Source: Bacteroidales bacterium (GTDB lineage Bacteria > Bacteroidota > Bacteroidia > Bacteroidales > UBA932). Taken from it: a stretch of 35,518 bases of DNA. The position numbers were made by a program, and so were the translations under genes. The notes beneath the pieces are model-generated. The model made no database searches. It had not been told where the DNA came from and was given only the letters and a program-made list of their open reading frames with translations. This document shows positions 8,434 to 17,019 of the stretch, piece by piece. Where the stretch lies: positions 66,771-102,288 of the forward strand of contig JAAZMM010000019.1 of NCBI GenBank assembly GCA_012798805.1, read 5' to 3'. Numbering within the stretch: the stretch's first letter is position 1; the number at the start of each line of letters is the position of its first letter.

Positions 8434-9135
8434 TCAGAGCGGTCGGTAAAGTTCTCTTAAGCATCCCTCAGCAAGTGCCTCGAGGCAAGAAATGCACATT
8501 TCCGTAGGTAATCCCGTGTGTTGGTAAGCTATCGGGATTTCAGTACAGGCACCCACTACCGGAAGTTTTTCGATTTCCCAAAGTTTTTCTACTACTTTGG
8601 CAAATCTTACACCGGCCTCACGATGTTTGCCTGCCTTAACCTGATCTGTTATGTCGTGTATTTCAACCTGCATCTCCTCAGAGGGGAGTTTAAAATTATA
8701 GCCAAAAGAGGCTGCATGTTTCTGATAGAGGCCTGTACGCATAGTACCGAGAGTTGCTGTAAGCCATGCCCCTTGTGGGCAAACGGCCTGTGATTTTTTA
8801 ATAGTTTCCTCTATAATATGGATTAGGGGCACGGGAAGTTCATCCCTGAATTTATCTATAAAATAATGAGCGGTGTTGCAAGTAACTGCGAGAAGGTCAG
8901 CACCCCAACCAATAAGAGTCTCAAGCCCTTCCCTTATATAATTATGAGGGTCCGGTCCTTTTCCAAGCAAAAAGGTTGTCCTGTCCGGAGTGATCGTATG
9001 AGAGTAAACTATCATTCGCGGATGTTCCTGATCGACACTCGCAGGAGCTTTTTCGGCGAGGAGTCTCATAAATTCCGCTGTTGCAGCGGGGCCCATACCC
9101 CCGAGAACTCCTAATGTTAGACCATTATGTTTCAT
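8434..9135 (-). CDS. Aspartate/glutamate racemase family protein
   Basis: This 233-residue cytoplasmic protein belongs to the Asp/Glu racemase family, which interconverts L and D amino acids without a cofactor through two cysteines. Both are present: Cys86 in VTCNTAH and Cys197 in GACTEIP. The N-terminal GVLGGMGPAAT is typical of the aspartate racemase (RacD/YgeA) branch. Substrate specificity within this family is variable and cannot be read here. It is the first gene behind the promoter at 9156-9186 and is transcribed with the galactan genes, which is an odd pairing. It could serve peptidoglycan or amino-acid catabolism instead. Confidence 0.87.
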   Translation of the reverse strand: MKHNGLTLGVLGGMGPAATAEFMRLLAEKAPASVDQEHPRMIVYSHTITPDRTTFLLGKGPDPHNYIREGLETLIGWGADLLAVTCNTAHYFIDKFRDELPVPLIHIIEETIKKSQAVCPQGAWLTATLGTMRTGLYQKHAASFGYNFKLPSEEMQVEIHDITDQVKAGKHREAGVRFAKVVEKLWEIEKLPVVGACTEIPIAYQHTGLPTEMCISCLEALAEGCLRELYRPL

Positions 9136-9155
9136 TCTGATAAATTAACAATCTA

Positions 9156-9186
9156 CAAATTTAACTTTTTTGAGTGTAAAATCAAA
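9156..9186 (-). promoter_or_regulatory. Bacteroidota-type promoter of the racemase-galactan operon
   Basis: Read on the minus strand, TTTG (9186-9183) is followed after exactly 19 bp by TAAATTTG (9163-9156), a full match to the TTG-N19-TAnnTTTG pattern. The predicted start of transcription is about 14 nt before the racemase ATG at 9135. Confidence 0.8.
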
Positions 9187-9193
9187 TTGAAGT

Positions 9194-9235
9194 GGTGCGA
9201 GTTACAGGGTGCGAGTTGCACGGTGCAGGTTAGTT
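9194..9235. repeat. Three tandem 14-bp units based on GGTGCGAGTT
   Basis: Units start at 9194, 9208 and 9222. The first two share the 10-mer GGTGCGAGTT exactly, and the third reads GGTGCAGGTT. The array lies between the divergent racemase and serpin genes, just upstream of the operon promoter. The inverse word AACTCGCACC is found at 1240-1249, past the other end of the operon. Confidence 0.82.
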
Positions 9236-9308
9236 CTGAAAATGGGATTATTATTCTGATTCTGATGCCAATGCAACATTTTGCTGTTTTTTTGCATCTA
9301 TATAGTGT

Positions 9309-10556
9309 ATGAAGATTAGAAAATCATATAAGATAGTCATACCGATATTGTTTTGCACAATGCTGGTTTTAGTCGCCTCTTGCGTGGAATTCAGTGCGAA
9401 TGAAAATATTATTTCTCCCACGGGAGAGATCGAATTGACAAAGGCACAACAACAGCTTTTGGAGTCGGATAATGCTTTTTCGGTCAACCTTTTCAGAGCT
9501 TTTTATGATGAAACGGAAGGAAACTTGCTTCTATCTCCCATAAGTACATCCATCACTCTTACAATGCTCGCAAACGGAACGGACCGGGAGACTTATAACG
9601 AGATAGCAAAAGTACTTGGTCATACCGGATTGTCGTTGGAGGAGGTAAATGAGTATTACGGTCTGTTTTTGCCCGCTCTGGATCAAGTTGACGCAAATGC
9701 CACATTCAGGCCTAACAACTCTTTCTGGTATGACAAGAGCAAGAAACTGGTTGCTGATTATAGTAAAACTTTAAAAAGCTATTTCAACTCACCCGCCCAT
9801 GCTGTGGATTTTTCAGATCAGTCCACTCTGGAGAGAATCAACAAATGGGGAAAAGATGCAACTGACGGCCTGATTCCCGAAGTACTTAGCTCTATCAATC
9901 CCGGGACACAATTTTCAGTAATAAATGCCACAATGTTCCGTGCTTCCTGGAGCCACTCTCCTTCTCACAGCTCAAAGGGGCTCTTTTATGGAAACAACAA
10001 TAGGGTAAAGGAAGTTGACTATATGCATTGGAAACGTGACATTCAACATAGCGTTAATGATGATGCCACGCTCTTTGCACTTAATTATGGAGAAAAAGAG
10101 AAGTTCAGTCTTGTTGTGATCATGCCTGATTCGGACTTTGAGGATTTTGTGGAAGATCTTTCACCGGGCAAATTTAAAAAAATGACAAATTCCCTGTGTA
10201 GTGGCTATGTTGAATTGTCTTTCCCTCAATTTGAAAGTTCCTTTGAAGCAGACGACGTTCTTATTGAGATACTTGAGGATATGGGAATAGAACGTGTCTT
10301 TAAGCCCTCCACCAAATATTATGGAATTCTCTCGGATTATAGTGCCGGCAACTGGGAATCTCGTCACAAAACCGCCATTACCGTTGATATGACAGGTACT
10401 TTCGCCGCCGGATTCAATTCCTTCAGCTCTGTAAGAGGTGCTAACAAGAAAGATGGTAACGGAGCTGTTTCAATTATCGTGAACAGGCCATTCATCTATG
10501 CTATCCGCGAAAACAGCACAAATGCCATCCTCTTCATAGGTGCCTTTGTAAAATAA
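9309..10556 (+). CDS. Serpin-family lipoprotein (protease inhibitor)
   Basis: This 415-residue protein has a lipoprotein signal (VASC, Cys25), then a short linker and a full serpin domain (about 50-415). Recognisable serpin marks are LLLSPIS at 73-79, NATMFRASW at 206-214, and the C-terminal NRPFIYAIR...ILFIGAF. Serpins trap target proteases by inserting their cleaved reactive loop. The hinge here is GTFAAGF (363-369), keeping the small Ala/Gly residues that inhibitors need but with Phe at the P13 position where Glu is usual. Counting from Gly363 as P15 puts P1 at about Arg376/Gly377, so a trypsin-like target is plausible. The gene stands alone, divergent from the galactan operon. Inhibitory function is inferred. 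Confidence 0.92.
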   Translation: MKIRKSYKIVIPILFCTMLVLVASCVEFSANENIISPTGEIELTKAQQQLLESDNAFSVNLFRAFYDETEGNLLLSPISTSITLTMLANGTDRETYNEIAKVLGHTGLSLEEVNEYYGLFLPALDQVDANATFRPNNSFWYDKSKKLVADYSKTLKSYFNSPAHAVDFSDQSTLERINKWGKDATDGLIPEVLSSINPGTQFSVINATMFRASWSHSPSHSSKGLFYGNNNRVKEVDYMHWKRDIQHSVNDDATLFALNYGEKEKFSLVVIMPDSDFEDFVEDLSPGKFKKMTNSLCSGYVELSFPQFESSFEADDVLIEILEDMGIERVFKPSTKYYGILSDYSAGNWESRHKTAITVDMTGTFAAGFNSFSSVRGANKKDGNGAVSIIVNRPFIYAIRENSTNAILFIGAFVK

Positions 10557-10584
10557 CAGATCAGAAGAGCTTTAAGGCAGCATC

Positions 10585-11271
10585 CTACTTCGCACTCTCT
10601 TTTGCAAGGCCATCCCAAACTACTGCTGATAGTGCGGCACCAACAAAAGGACCTACGATAAAGATCCAGAGATCCTTCAGAGCTTGTCCACCCTCAAACA
10701 CCGCCGGAGCAATACTACGGGCCGGGTTAACAGAGGTACCTGTAATAGGAATCAAAACGATGTGAATGAGTACGAGAGTCAGACCGATTGCCAGTCCTGC
10801 CAGAGCAGGGTTGCCCTTCTTTGCATCGGTTACGCCAAGAACCACAAACACAAAGATAAACGTACCCACAATCTCAGCAATCAGAGCCGATCCGACAGAA
10901 GCTGAATTTGAAACGGCATTTGCTCCCGTGGTTGTGGCATACATTACTGCATCCTTTTCACCGGTATGGACAAGAGCGAAAATTATGGCAGAACCTACAA
11001 AGGCACCTATAACCTGTGCGAGCATATATTTGAGACCTTCACCTGCCTTCATTCTACCGGTTAGCATAGCACCGAGAGTGATAGCGGGGTTTATATGACA
11101 CCCCGAAATTGAGCCAATAGCATAGGCCATAGCCACAACTGAAAGACCAAATGCGAAAGAAACGGTTAAAACCTGTGCAGTAGTACCCACGCCGCCATTG
11201 AAGACTGCACTACCACAACCAAGAAGCACCAGCACCATCGTGCCTATTGCTTCTGAAACATATTTTTTCAT
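10585..11271 (-). CDS. aqpZ: Aquaporin Z water channel
   Basis: This 228-residue inner-membrane protein has six predicted membrane helices and both NPA loops: HINPAITLG (Asn61) and SVNPARS (Asn182). The selectivity filter appears to be of the water type, with His170 and Arg185 at the positions of AqpZ His174 and Arg189. The long glycerol-facilitator insertions are absent. It follows rnhA by 20 bp on the same strand and may share its transcript. It converges with the serpin gene, whose stop is 28 bp away with no clear terminator hairpin between. Confidence 0.93.
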   Translation of the reverse strand: MKKYVSEAIGTMVLVLLGCGSAVFNGGVGTTAQVLTVSFAFGLSVVAMAYAIGSISGCHINPAITLGAMLTGRMKAGEGLKYMLAQVIGAFVGSAIIFALVHTGEKDAVMYATTTGANAVSNSASVGSALIAEIVGTFIFVFVVLGVTDAKKGNPALAGLAIGLTLVLIHIVLIPITGTSVNPARSIAPAVFEGGQALKDLWIFIVGPFVGAALSAVVWDGLAKESAK

Positions 11272-11291
11272 AAAATAAATATTTAGAGTTG

Positions 11292-11777
11292 TTAAAAGAT
11301 TTCGTTTTTAACATTAGATGCTTCATAGACTTCATCCACTGCCAGATCGGGTCCCATAGAGGCAGTAACGGCAAGCTGATCGCAACGCTCATTGTCGGGA
11401 TGTCCCGCATGGCCTTTGATCCATACAAACCGTACTCTGTGTTGCCTGTAAACTTTCAGGAAACGAATCCATAGGTCCGGGTTTGCCTTTTTTTGGAAAC
11501 CTTTCTGTTCCCATTTGAATACCTGCCCATTCTCAACGGCATTAACCACATAGGAGGAATCACTCCACACGGTAACTACAGCATTTGACCACTTGATCGC
11601 CTCCAGGCCCACAATCACAGCCAAAAGTTCCATACGGTTATTGGTAGTAAGACGGTAGCCCGCTGAAAATTCCTTCTCGTAACTCCCACAACGCATTATT
11701 ACTCCATACCCACCAGGCCCGGGATTGCCCCTACAGGCACCATCAGTATATATCTGTATAGGAGGTCGCTTAGCCAT
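11292..11777 (-). CDS. rnhA: Ribonuclease HI
   Basis: RNase HI degrades the RNA strand of RNA-DNA hybrids, for example primers and R-loops. The 161-residue protein has the full active site: Asp12 in IYTDGACRGNPG, Glu50 in NNRMELLA, Asp73 in WSDSSYV and Asp133 in the DNERCDQLA segment, with the mobile-loop His in GHAGH. The length is typical. It starts only 3 bp after the pdxA stop, so the two are co-transcribed. Confidence 0.96.
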   Translation of the reverse strand: MAKRPPIQIYTDGACRGNPGPGGYGVIMRCGSYEKEFSAGYRLTTNNRMELLAVIVGLEAIKWSNAVVTVWSDSSYVVNAVENGQVFKWEQKGFQKKANPDLWIRFLKVYRQHRVRFVWIKGHAGHPDNERCDQLAVTASMGPDLAVDEVYEASNVKNEIF

Positions 11778-11780
11778 CTT

Positions 11781-12860
11781 TTATTCCGGCAATATCGTGC
11801 GTTCGTGCTTCGGACCCTCAAAATGTTTTATCTCCAATGGATTGGCACTCATCTTATCATAATGGGTCCGGTTGTTACAAATATCGATAGCTGTATATAT
11901 TGCGGAAATCATAGGTCCCGGATTGGCTATGGCCTTGCCTGCAATCTCAAATGCTGTACCATGATCGGGCGAAGTCCTGACAATTGGCAGACCTGCTGTA
12001 AAGTTGACGCCTTTGTCAAACGCAAGTGCCTTGAAAGGAATGAGTCCCTGGTCATGATACATGGCCAGAACCGCATCAAATTTGTATTGCGTATTTGTGG
12101 CAAAAAATCCATCAGGTGAATAAGGACCAAAAGCGAGTATATTCTCGGAGTTTGCCTGCCGAATGGCCGGAATTATGGTATCAATCTCTTCAGAGCCTAA
12201 CGAACCGCCGTCACCTGCATGGGGGTTCAGTCCCAAAACGGCTATTTTGGGTCTTACCACACCGAAATCCCTTATTAAAGAATGATTCATAAGGCGGATC
12301 TTGCTCATAAGACCTTCAATGGTAATAGCAGAGCTGACTTTTGAAAGAGGCAGGTGATTGGTTACAACTCCAACTCTCAAACTATCCGCACAGAGAAACA
12401 TCAAACCATCTTTTGCTCCAAATTCATTTATCAGATACTCCGTATGACCGGGAAATCCAAACTCTGCCTGAGCAACCGTGTGTTTACTGAAAGGTGCTGT
12501 AACCAGTGCATCAATGATGTTAACTTTAAGGTCTGCCACTGCAGCCCTTAGTGCAATAATTGCTGCCCTGGCTCCATCAGCCGTGGGCTGTCCTATATCT
12601 ATAGGCACTGAATCTGATACGGCATTTACAATATTGACATGTTTGGGACGTGCATCAGCGGCAGAATTGACAATATTTGTAGTAATCTGTTCTGTTTCGG
12701 GAATGAGTTTACGGTACATACCGAAAGTACGCGAACAACCATAGACAACGGGAATACACATATCGAGCATTCTTGCATCTGAGAGGGCTTTTATTATGAC
12801 CTCATAACCGATACCGTTGCTATCTCCCTGGGTAATACCCAATACTATTCTTTTGCTCAT
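11781..12860 (-). CDS. pdxA: 4-hydroxythreonine-4-phosphate dehydrogenase
   Basis: PdxA oxidises 4-phosphohydroxy-L-threonine in the DXP-dependent route to pyridoxal 5'-phosphate. The chosen start gives MSKRIVLGITQGDSNGIGYE, the normal N-terminus, and a 359-residue protein. The frame stays open upstream to 12971, but those 37 residues do not look like PdxA and would run into the recG start. Metal-binding His motifs are seen at PGHTEYL, GLNPHAGDGG and MYHDQGLIPFKA, followed by the signature GLPIVRTSPDHGTAFEIAG. It is first in a pdxA-rnhA(-aqpZ) transcript, divergent from recG. Confidence 0.95.
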   Translation of the reverse strand: MSKRIVLGITQGDSNGIGYEVIIKALSDARMLDMCIPVVYGCSRTFGMYRKLIPETEQITTNIVNSAADARPKHVNIVNAVSDSVPIDIGQPTADGARAAIIALRAAVADLKVNIIDALVTAPFSKHTVAQAEFGFPGHTEYLINEFGAKDGLMFLCADSLRVGVVTNHLPLSKVSSAITIEGLMSKIRLMNHSLIRDFGVVRPKIAVLGLNPHAGDGGSLGSEEIDTIIPAIRQANSENILAFGPYSPDGFFATNTQYKFDAVLAMYHDQGLIPFKALAFDKGVNFTAGLPIVRTSPDHGTAFEIAGKAIANPGPMISAIYTAIDICNNRTHYDKMSANPLEIKHFEGPKHERTILPE

Positions 12861-12919
12861 ATTATTCCAAAATTTTTGCAAGTTACTAAAAAGCACGGGA
12901 ATTTGATGCATATTTGACG

Positions 12920-12927
12920 TATATTTG
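12920..12927 (+). promoter_or_regulatory. -7 element abutting the recG start codon
   Basis: TATATTTG is a full match to TAnnTTTG and ends 5 bp before the GTG at 12933. A near copy, CATATTTG, lies 11 bp upstream at 12909-12916. No good TTG occurs at the usual 19-bp distance, so the call rests on the -7 box alone. Confidence 0.45.
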
Positions 12928-12932
12928 CAGTT

Positions 12933-15035
12933 GTGAACAAAATTCTGGAAAGCGATATTAAGTACCTGCAAGGGGTCGGACCCAAGAGGGCCGCACTGCT
13001 GGAAAAGGAGTTGGGCATATCAACATTTAGGGACATGCTCTACACATTTCCTTTCCGGTATATTGATCGCACCAGGTTTTATTCAATCAGGGAAATTGAT
13101 AGTTGCAGCGCCCATATTCAGCTGCGAGGCAGCATTACAGATACACGTATAGTTGGAGAGGGACGCGCCAAACGTCTGATTGCCCGTCTTAATGATGGCA
13201 CCGGTACTATCGAACTGGTTTTCTTTCAAGGGATAAAATGGATCTCCAACAGACTTAAAGTAGGAAACGAATATATTGTATTCGGCAGACCCTCAATATT
13301 CAACCAGGCATATAATATGGTCCACCCCGAAATAGATCCGGCTACCGAAGATAAACTTGCAATGGTCGGAACCCTGATCGGGGTCTATTCCAGTACCGAA
13401 AGACTGCGAAGTGCCGGTATCGGCAACAAGGTCTTTGCAAAACTCCAGTACAACCTGATAAACCAGGTGATTGAGAGTATTGAGGAAACGCTTCCAAGGA
13501 GCCTGTTACTGCGCAAACGCTTAATATCGCTGCGACAGGCATTGGTAAACATACATTTCCCTACAGACCTTCAAATACTTGACAAGGCGAAGGACAGGCT
13601 CAAATTCGAGGAACTTTTTTATCTGCAACTCTCACTTCTCAAGCAGAAAAATATCCGGATGCGCAGCTCTACCGGGATTCTTTTCAACCATATCGGAGAG
13701 AGCTTCAACAATACCTACGAGCATCTTCCCTTCACGCTGACCAATGCTCAAAAGAGGGTAATAAAGGAGATTCGCGCAGATGTGGTATCCGGCAGCCAAA
13801 TGAACCGTCTCCTGCAGGGAGATGTGGGCAGCGGCAAGACTCTCGTAGCACTTTTCAGTGCACTTATGGCTGTTGATAATGGATACCAGGCCTGCATAAT
13901 GGCCCCAACGGAAGTACTTGCCATGCAACATTTTAATGGAACACAGAAGTTTCTGAAGCATAGTGGAGTCACGACGGCACTGCTTACAGGTAGCACAAAG
14001 GCTAAGGAGCGCCGCATTATCCATGCGGGGCTTGAAGATGGCTCCATAAATATAATCTTCGGCACACACGCTCTTATTGAAGAAAAGGTAGAGTTTCTCA
14101 ACCTCGGACTGGCGGTAATAGATGAACAACATCGATTCGGTGTAGAACAGAGATCGAGACTCTGGACCAAATCGGATACACCGCCCCACATATTGGTAAT
14201 GACTGCAACCCCAATACCTAGGACTCTTGCAATGACTCTCTGGGGAGACCTCGATGTTTCGGTGATAGATGAATTGCCACCCGGCAGAAAACCAATCCAG
14301 ACTATCCATTGGGGAGAAACTTCCCGTCACCTTTTGCGCGAATTTATGAAACGGGAAATCAAAGCCGGACGTCAGGTATTTGTAGTTTATCCTCTGATTA
14401 AAGAATCGGAAAAAATGGACTACAAAAATCTCGAAGAGGGCTATGAGGCGATAGCAAAGGCCTTCCCCGCTCCCGAATATTGCACCGCAGTGGTTCACGG
14501 CAAACAGAAAGCCGAAGAGAAGGCCTTTGGCATGGAGCTTTTCGTGAGCGGAAAAGCGCACATCCTTGTGGCCACATCGGTAATAGAAGTAGGAGTAGAT
14601 GTTCCCAATGCCTCCGTAATGGTAATTGAAAGTGCTGAGCGGTTCGGACTTTCACAACTCCACCAACTTAGGGGCCGCGTAGGACGGGGAGCAGAAAAAT
14701 CCTATTGCATATTGATGACAGGTTATAAGCTCAGCAATGAATCGCGTCAAAGGATAGAGATGATGTGTCAAACAACCGACGGATTTGAGTTAGCTGAGGC
14801 AGACCTGAGGATGAGGGGGCCGGGAGATTTTGAGGGAACCAGACAGAGCGGACTTGCATTAAACCTCCATATATCAAACCTCGGCAGGGACTCGGCCGTA
14901 CTTGAGGATGCCCGAAGGGAGGCCTCGGAGATTCTGGAGAAGGATCCTCTACTTTCAAGCAGAGAAAATGCCCTCCTGACCAAAGTTTTACGTAATTTAA
15001 AAATAGAAATAAAAGATTATTCCAATATCAGTTAA
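12933..15035 (+). CDS. recG: ATP-dependent DNA helicase RecG
   Basis: RecG reverses stalled replication forks and branch-migrates Holliday junctions. The 700-residue protein has the N-terminal helix and [11 protein letters not shown] motif, an OB-fold wedge domain (about 60-160), and the superfamily 2 helicase core. Visible core motifs are Walker [10 protein letters not shown], the DEQH box IDEQHRFGV, motif [14 protein letters not shown], and motif [11 protein letters not shown]. The start is a GTG at 12933, because no ATG fits the family N-terminus and this codon gives the expected length. nfo follows after 11 bp on the same strand. The upstream gene pdxA is divergent. Confidence 0.97.
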   Translation: MNKILESDIKYLQGVGPKRAALLEKELGISTFRDMLYTFPFRYIDRTRFYSIREIDSCSAHIQLRGSITDTRIVGEGRAKRLIARLNDGTGTIELVFFQGIKWISNRLKVGNEYIVFGRPSIFNQAYNMVHPEIDPATEDKLAMVGTLIGVYSSTERLRSAGIGNKVFAKLQYNLINQVIESIEETLPRSLLLRKRLISLRQALVNIHFPTDLQILDKAKDRLKFEELFYLQLSLLKQKNIRMRSSTGILFNHIGESFNNTYEHLPFTLTNAQKRVIKEIRADVVSGSQMNRLLQGDVGSGKTLVALFSALMAVDNGYQACIMAPTEVLAMQHFNGTQKFLKHSGVTTALLTGSTKAKERRIIHAGLEDGSINIIFGTHALIEEKVEFLNLGLAVIDEQHRFGVEQRSRLWTKSDTPPHILVMTATPIPRTLAMTLWGDLDVSVIDELPPGRKPIQTIHWGETSRHLLREFMKREIKAGRQVFVVYPLIKESEKMDYKNLEEGYEAIAKAFPAPEYCTAVVHGKQKAEEKAFGMELFVSGKAHILVATSVIEVGVDVPNASVMVIESAERFGLSQLHQLRGRVGRGAEKSYCILMTGYKLSNESRQRIEMMCQTTDGFELAEADLRMRGPGDFEGTRQSGLALNLHISNLGRDSAVLEDARREASEILEKDPLLSSRENALLTKVLRNLKIEIKDYSNIS

Positions 15036-15046
15036 AAAGAGAAACA

Positions 15047-15934
15047 ATGAAATTTATCGGTGCACACGTCAGTAGTAGCGGAGGGGTAGAAAATGCTCCC
15101 CTAAATGCAGCTGCCATAGGGGCAAATGCTTTCGCCCTCTTCACAAAAAACCAGCGTCAATGGGTTAGCGCTCCACTTTCGGAGAAGAGTATCCAACTTT
15201 TCAAAGAACGCTGCATCCAGCATGGATTTGTGCCGGACTCAATACTTCCCCACGACAGTTATCTGATCAATCTGGGACATCCCACATCAGAAGGACTTGG
15301 AAAATCGAGAGCGGCATTTCTCGACGAGATGCAACGTTGTGAGCAACTTGGACTCAACCGTCTGAATTTTCATCCGGGCAGTCACCTCAGAGAGATCTCG
15401 ATCAGCGAGTGTCTGAGACGAGTTGCGGAATCGGTTAATATGGCCCTTGATAAGACTTCAGGAGTATGTGCTGTTATAGAAAACACGGCAGGACAAGGCT
15501 CGAATGTCGGTTTCAGATTTGAACATCTTGCTGAGATAATCTCCCAAGTAGAAGATAAATCGAGAGTAGGTGTCTGTATTGATACCTGCCACTCTTTTGC
15601 AGCAGGCTATGATGTGCGTAGCGGCAATAGCGAAGAAGATCTTTTTAATGAAGGTGAAGACACCTTCGGAAAAGTAATTGAAGAGTTGGATCGGATCGTA
15701 GGGTTGGAGTATCTCAAGGGAATGCATCTCAACGATGCAAAAAGGCCACTTGGTTCCAGAGTGGATCGTCACGAAACGCTTGGTAACGGCTATATTGGAA
15801 GTGGTACCTTCATCAGAATAATGAGGGATACCAGATTTAACGGCATCCCTCTGATTCTTGAAACCCCCGAACCGGAAATCTGGAGTCAGGAGATCAGCTG
15901 GTTACGTAGTTTTGAAGGGTCAACCGGAGAATAA
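15047..15934 (+). CDS. nfo: Endonuclease IV (deoxyribonuclease IV)
   Basis: Endonuclease IV cuts DNA 5' of abasic sites in base-excision repair. The 295-residue TIM barrel keeps the zinc-binding motifs [46 protein letters not shown] and [11 protein letters not shown], plus the final ILETPEP. It lies 11 bp after recG, forming a repair pair. Its last 49 bp overlap the 3' end of mqnC on the other strand. Both protein ends look natural, so the overlap seems real. Confidence 0.96.
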   Translation: MKFIGAHVSSSGGVENAPLNAAAIGANAFALFTKNQRQWVSAPLSEKSIQLFKERCIQHGFVPDSILPHDSYLINLGHPTSEGLGKSRAAFLDEMQRCEQLGLNRLNFHPGSHLREISISECLRRVAESVNMALDKTSGVCAVIENTAGQGSNVGFRFEHLAEIISQVEDKSRVGVCIDTCHSFAAGYDVRSGNSEEDLFNEGEDTFGKVIEELDRIVGLEYLKGMHLNDAKRPLGSRVDRHETLGNGYIGSGTFIRIMRDTRFNGIPLILETPEPEIWSQEISWLRSFEGSTGE

Positions 15935-17019
15935 TCCTGCCGGCGAAGCCAGGGTTCGAACCCCGCCTCACGGATTGCCTGATGCATCCCTTCGGCTGTA
16001 ATGGTGTTGGAAACGCCTGCAGCGGAAACCACATTTTCCTCAATCATTATAGAACCCATATCATCCGCTCCATAATGGAGTGCTTTTTTGCCTGTCTCTA
16101 TGCCAACGGTGAGCCAGGAGGCTTGAATATGAGTGATATTGTGCAGTACTATTCTGGAAATAGCTATTGTGCGAAGAAACTCCTCTTTCTCGCTCCAGCC
16201 ATAGGCAATACGCGGCAATTGCAGCCCTCTCTCCTCCATCATTGCAGCCAATCGTGTCCCTTTGAGTTGCATTGGCCAGCTAATGAAGGCCCGGAATCCG
16301 GAGGTTCCTTCCGGTTTGCGGCTCTGCAGATCACGAATGGTGAAGAGATGAGCTATCCTCTCCTCCATTGTCTCCACATGACCATAAACCATCGTTGCAG
16401 TGGTGCCAATCCCCATTTTGTGGGCTATTTCCATCACACTGCACCACTGAGCGGCGGTAGGCTTACCGGGGGAAATGATCTTACGTACTCTATCAGAGAG
16501 TATTTCCGCTCCGGCTCCGGGGAGGGAGTCCAGACCCGCATCGTAAAGCCGGCGCAATGTCTCTTCGCAACTTATCCCGCTGATGCGGGAAATGAATGCA
16601 ATCTCAGGGGGTCCAAGTGCATTGAGTTTCAGTGAAGGCTCTATTTTTTTGAGTTCCCGAAATAATGTTTCATAGTAATCTATATCCAAATCGGGGTGCA
16701 GGCCACCTTGCAGCAGAAGCTGATCACCACCAAGGGAGCGCATTTCGACAATTTTGGTCCGATACTGGTCAAGGGTAGTGACAAATATCTTCTCTTTTTC
16801 TTTGGGTTTGCAATGAAAATTGCAAAAGCGACATCCGCTTATACAAGCGTTGGTAATATTTACATTACGGTCAATTTGCCAACTTACCCGCTTTTGCGGA
16901 ATATGGCTGTACCTTGCAGCATCAGCCATATTCCGCAACTCTTCCAGCGATGCATTTTCATAAAGCGACAATGCTTCGGAAAAAGAGAGTTCTTTCATTG
17001 TAAGGCGGTCAAAATTCAT
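15886..17019 (-). CDS. mqnC: Cyclic dehypoxanthinyl futalosine synthase (radical SAM)
   Basis: MqnC cyclises dehypoxanthinyl futalosine in the futalosine route to menaquinone. The 377-residue protein has the radical-SAM cluster motif CISGCRFC (Cys59, Cys63, Cys66), then LLQGGLHP, the LNALGPPEI segment, and [13 protein letters not shown], which marks the MqnC/MqnE branch. The MqnC call over MqnE rests on the overall pattern and length. Its ATG overlaps the stop of the tricorn-like gene as ATGA. A second Met at residue 8 is a possible start. mqnA lies about 8 kb away in another operon. Confidence 0.9.
   Translation of the reverse strand: MNFDRLTMKELSFSEALSLYENASLEELRNMADAARYSHIPQKRVSWQIDRNVNITNACISGCRFCNFHCKPKEKEKIFVTTLDQYRTKIVEMRSLGGDQLLLQGGLHPDLDIDYYETLFRELKKIEPSLKLNALGPPEIAFISRISGISCEETLRRLYDAGLDSLPGAGAEILSDRVRKIISPGKPTAAQWCSVMEIAHKMGIGTTATMVYGHVETMEERIAHLFTIRDLQSRKPEGTSGFRAFISWPMQLKGTRLAAMMEERGLQLPRIAYGWSEKEEFLRTIAISRIVLHNITHIQASWLTVGIETGKKALHYGADDMGSIMIEENVVSAAGVSNTITAEGMHQAIREAGFEPWLRRQDYSPVDPSKLRNQLIS

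Noticed and set aside
9251-9487. 78-codon minus-strand open frame across the serpin start
   Set aside because: It is antisense to the serpin signal peptide and upstream region and has no motif or supported start.
12861-12971. 37-residue N-terminal extension of pdxA
   Set aside because: The extension is not PdxA-like and runs over the recG start and promoter. The Met at 12860 gives the family N-terminus.
13632-14561. 309-codon open frame on the minus strand inside recG
   Set aside because: It lies antisense to the conserved helicase core, has no recognisable domain, and is explained by the codon pattern of recG.
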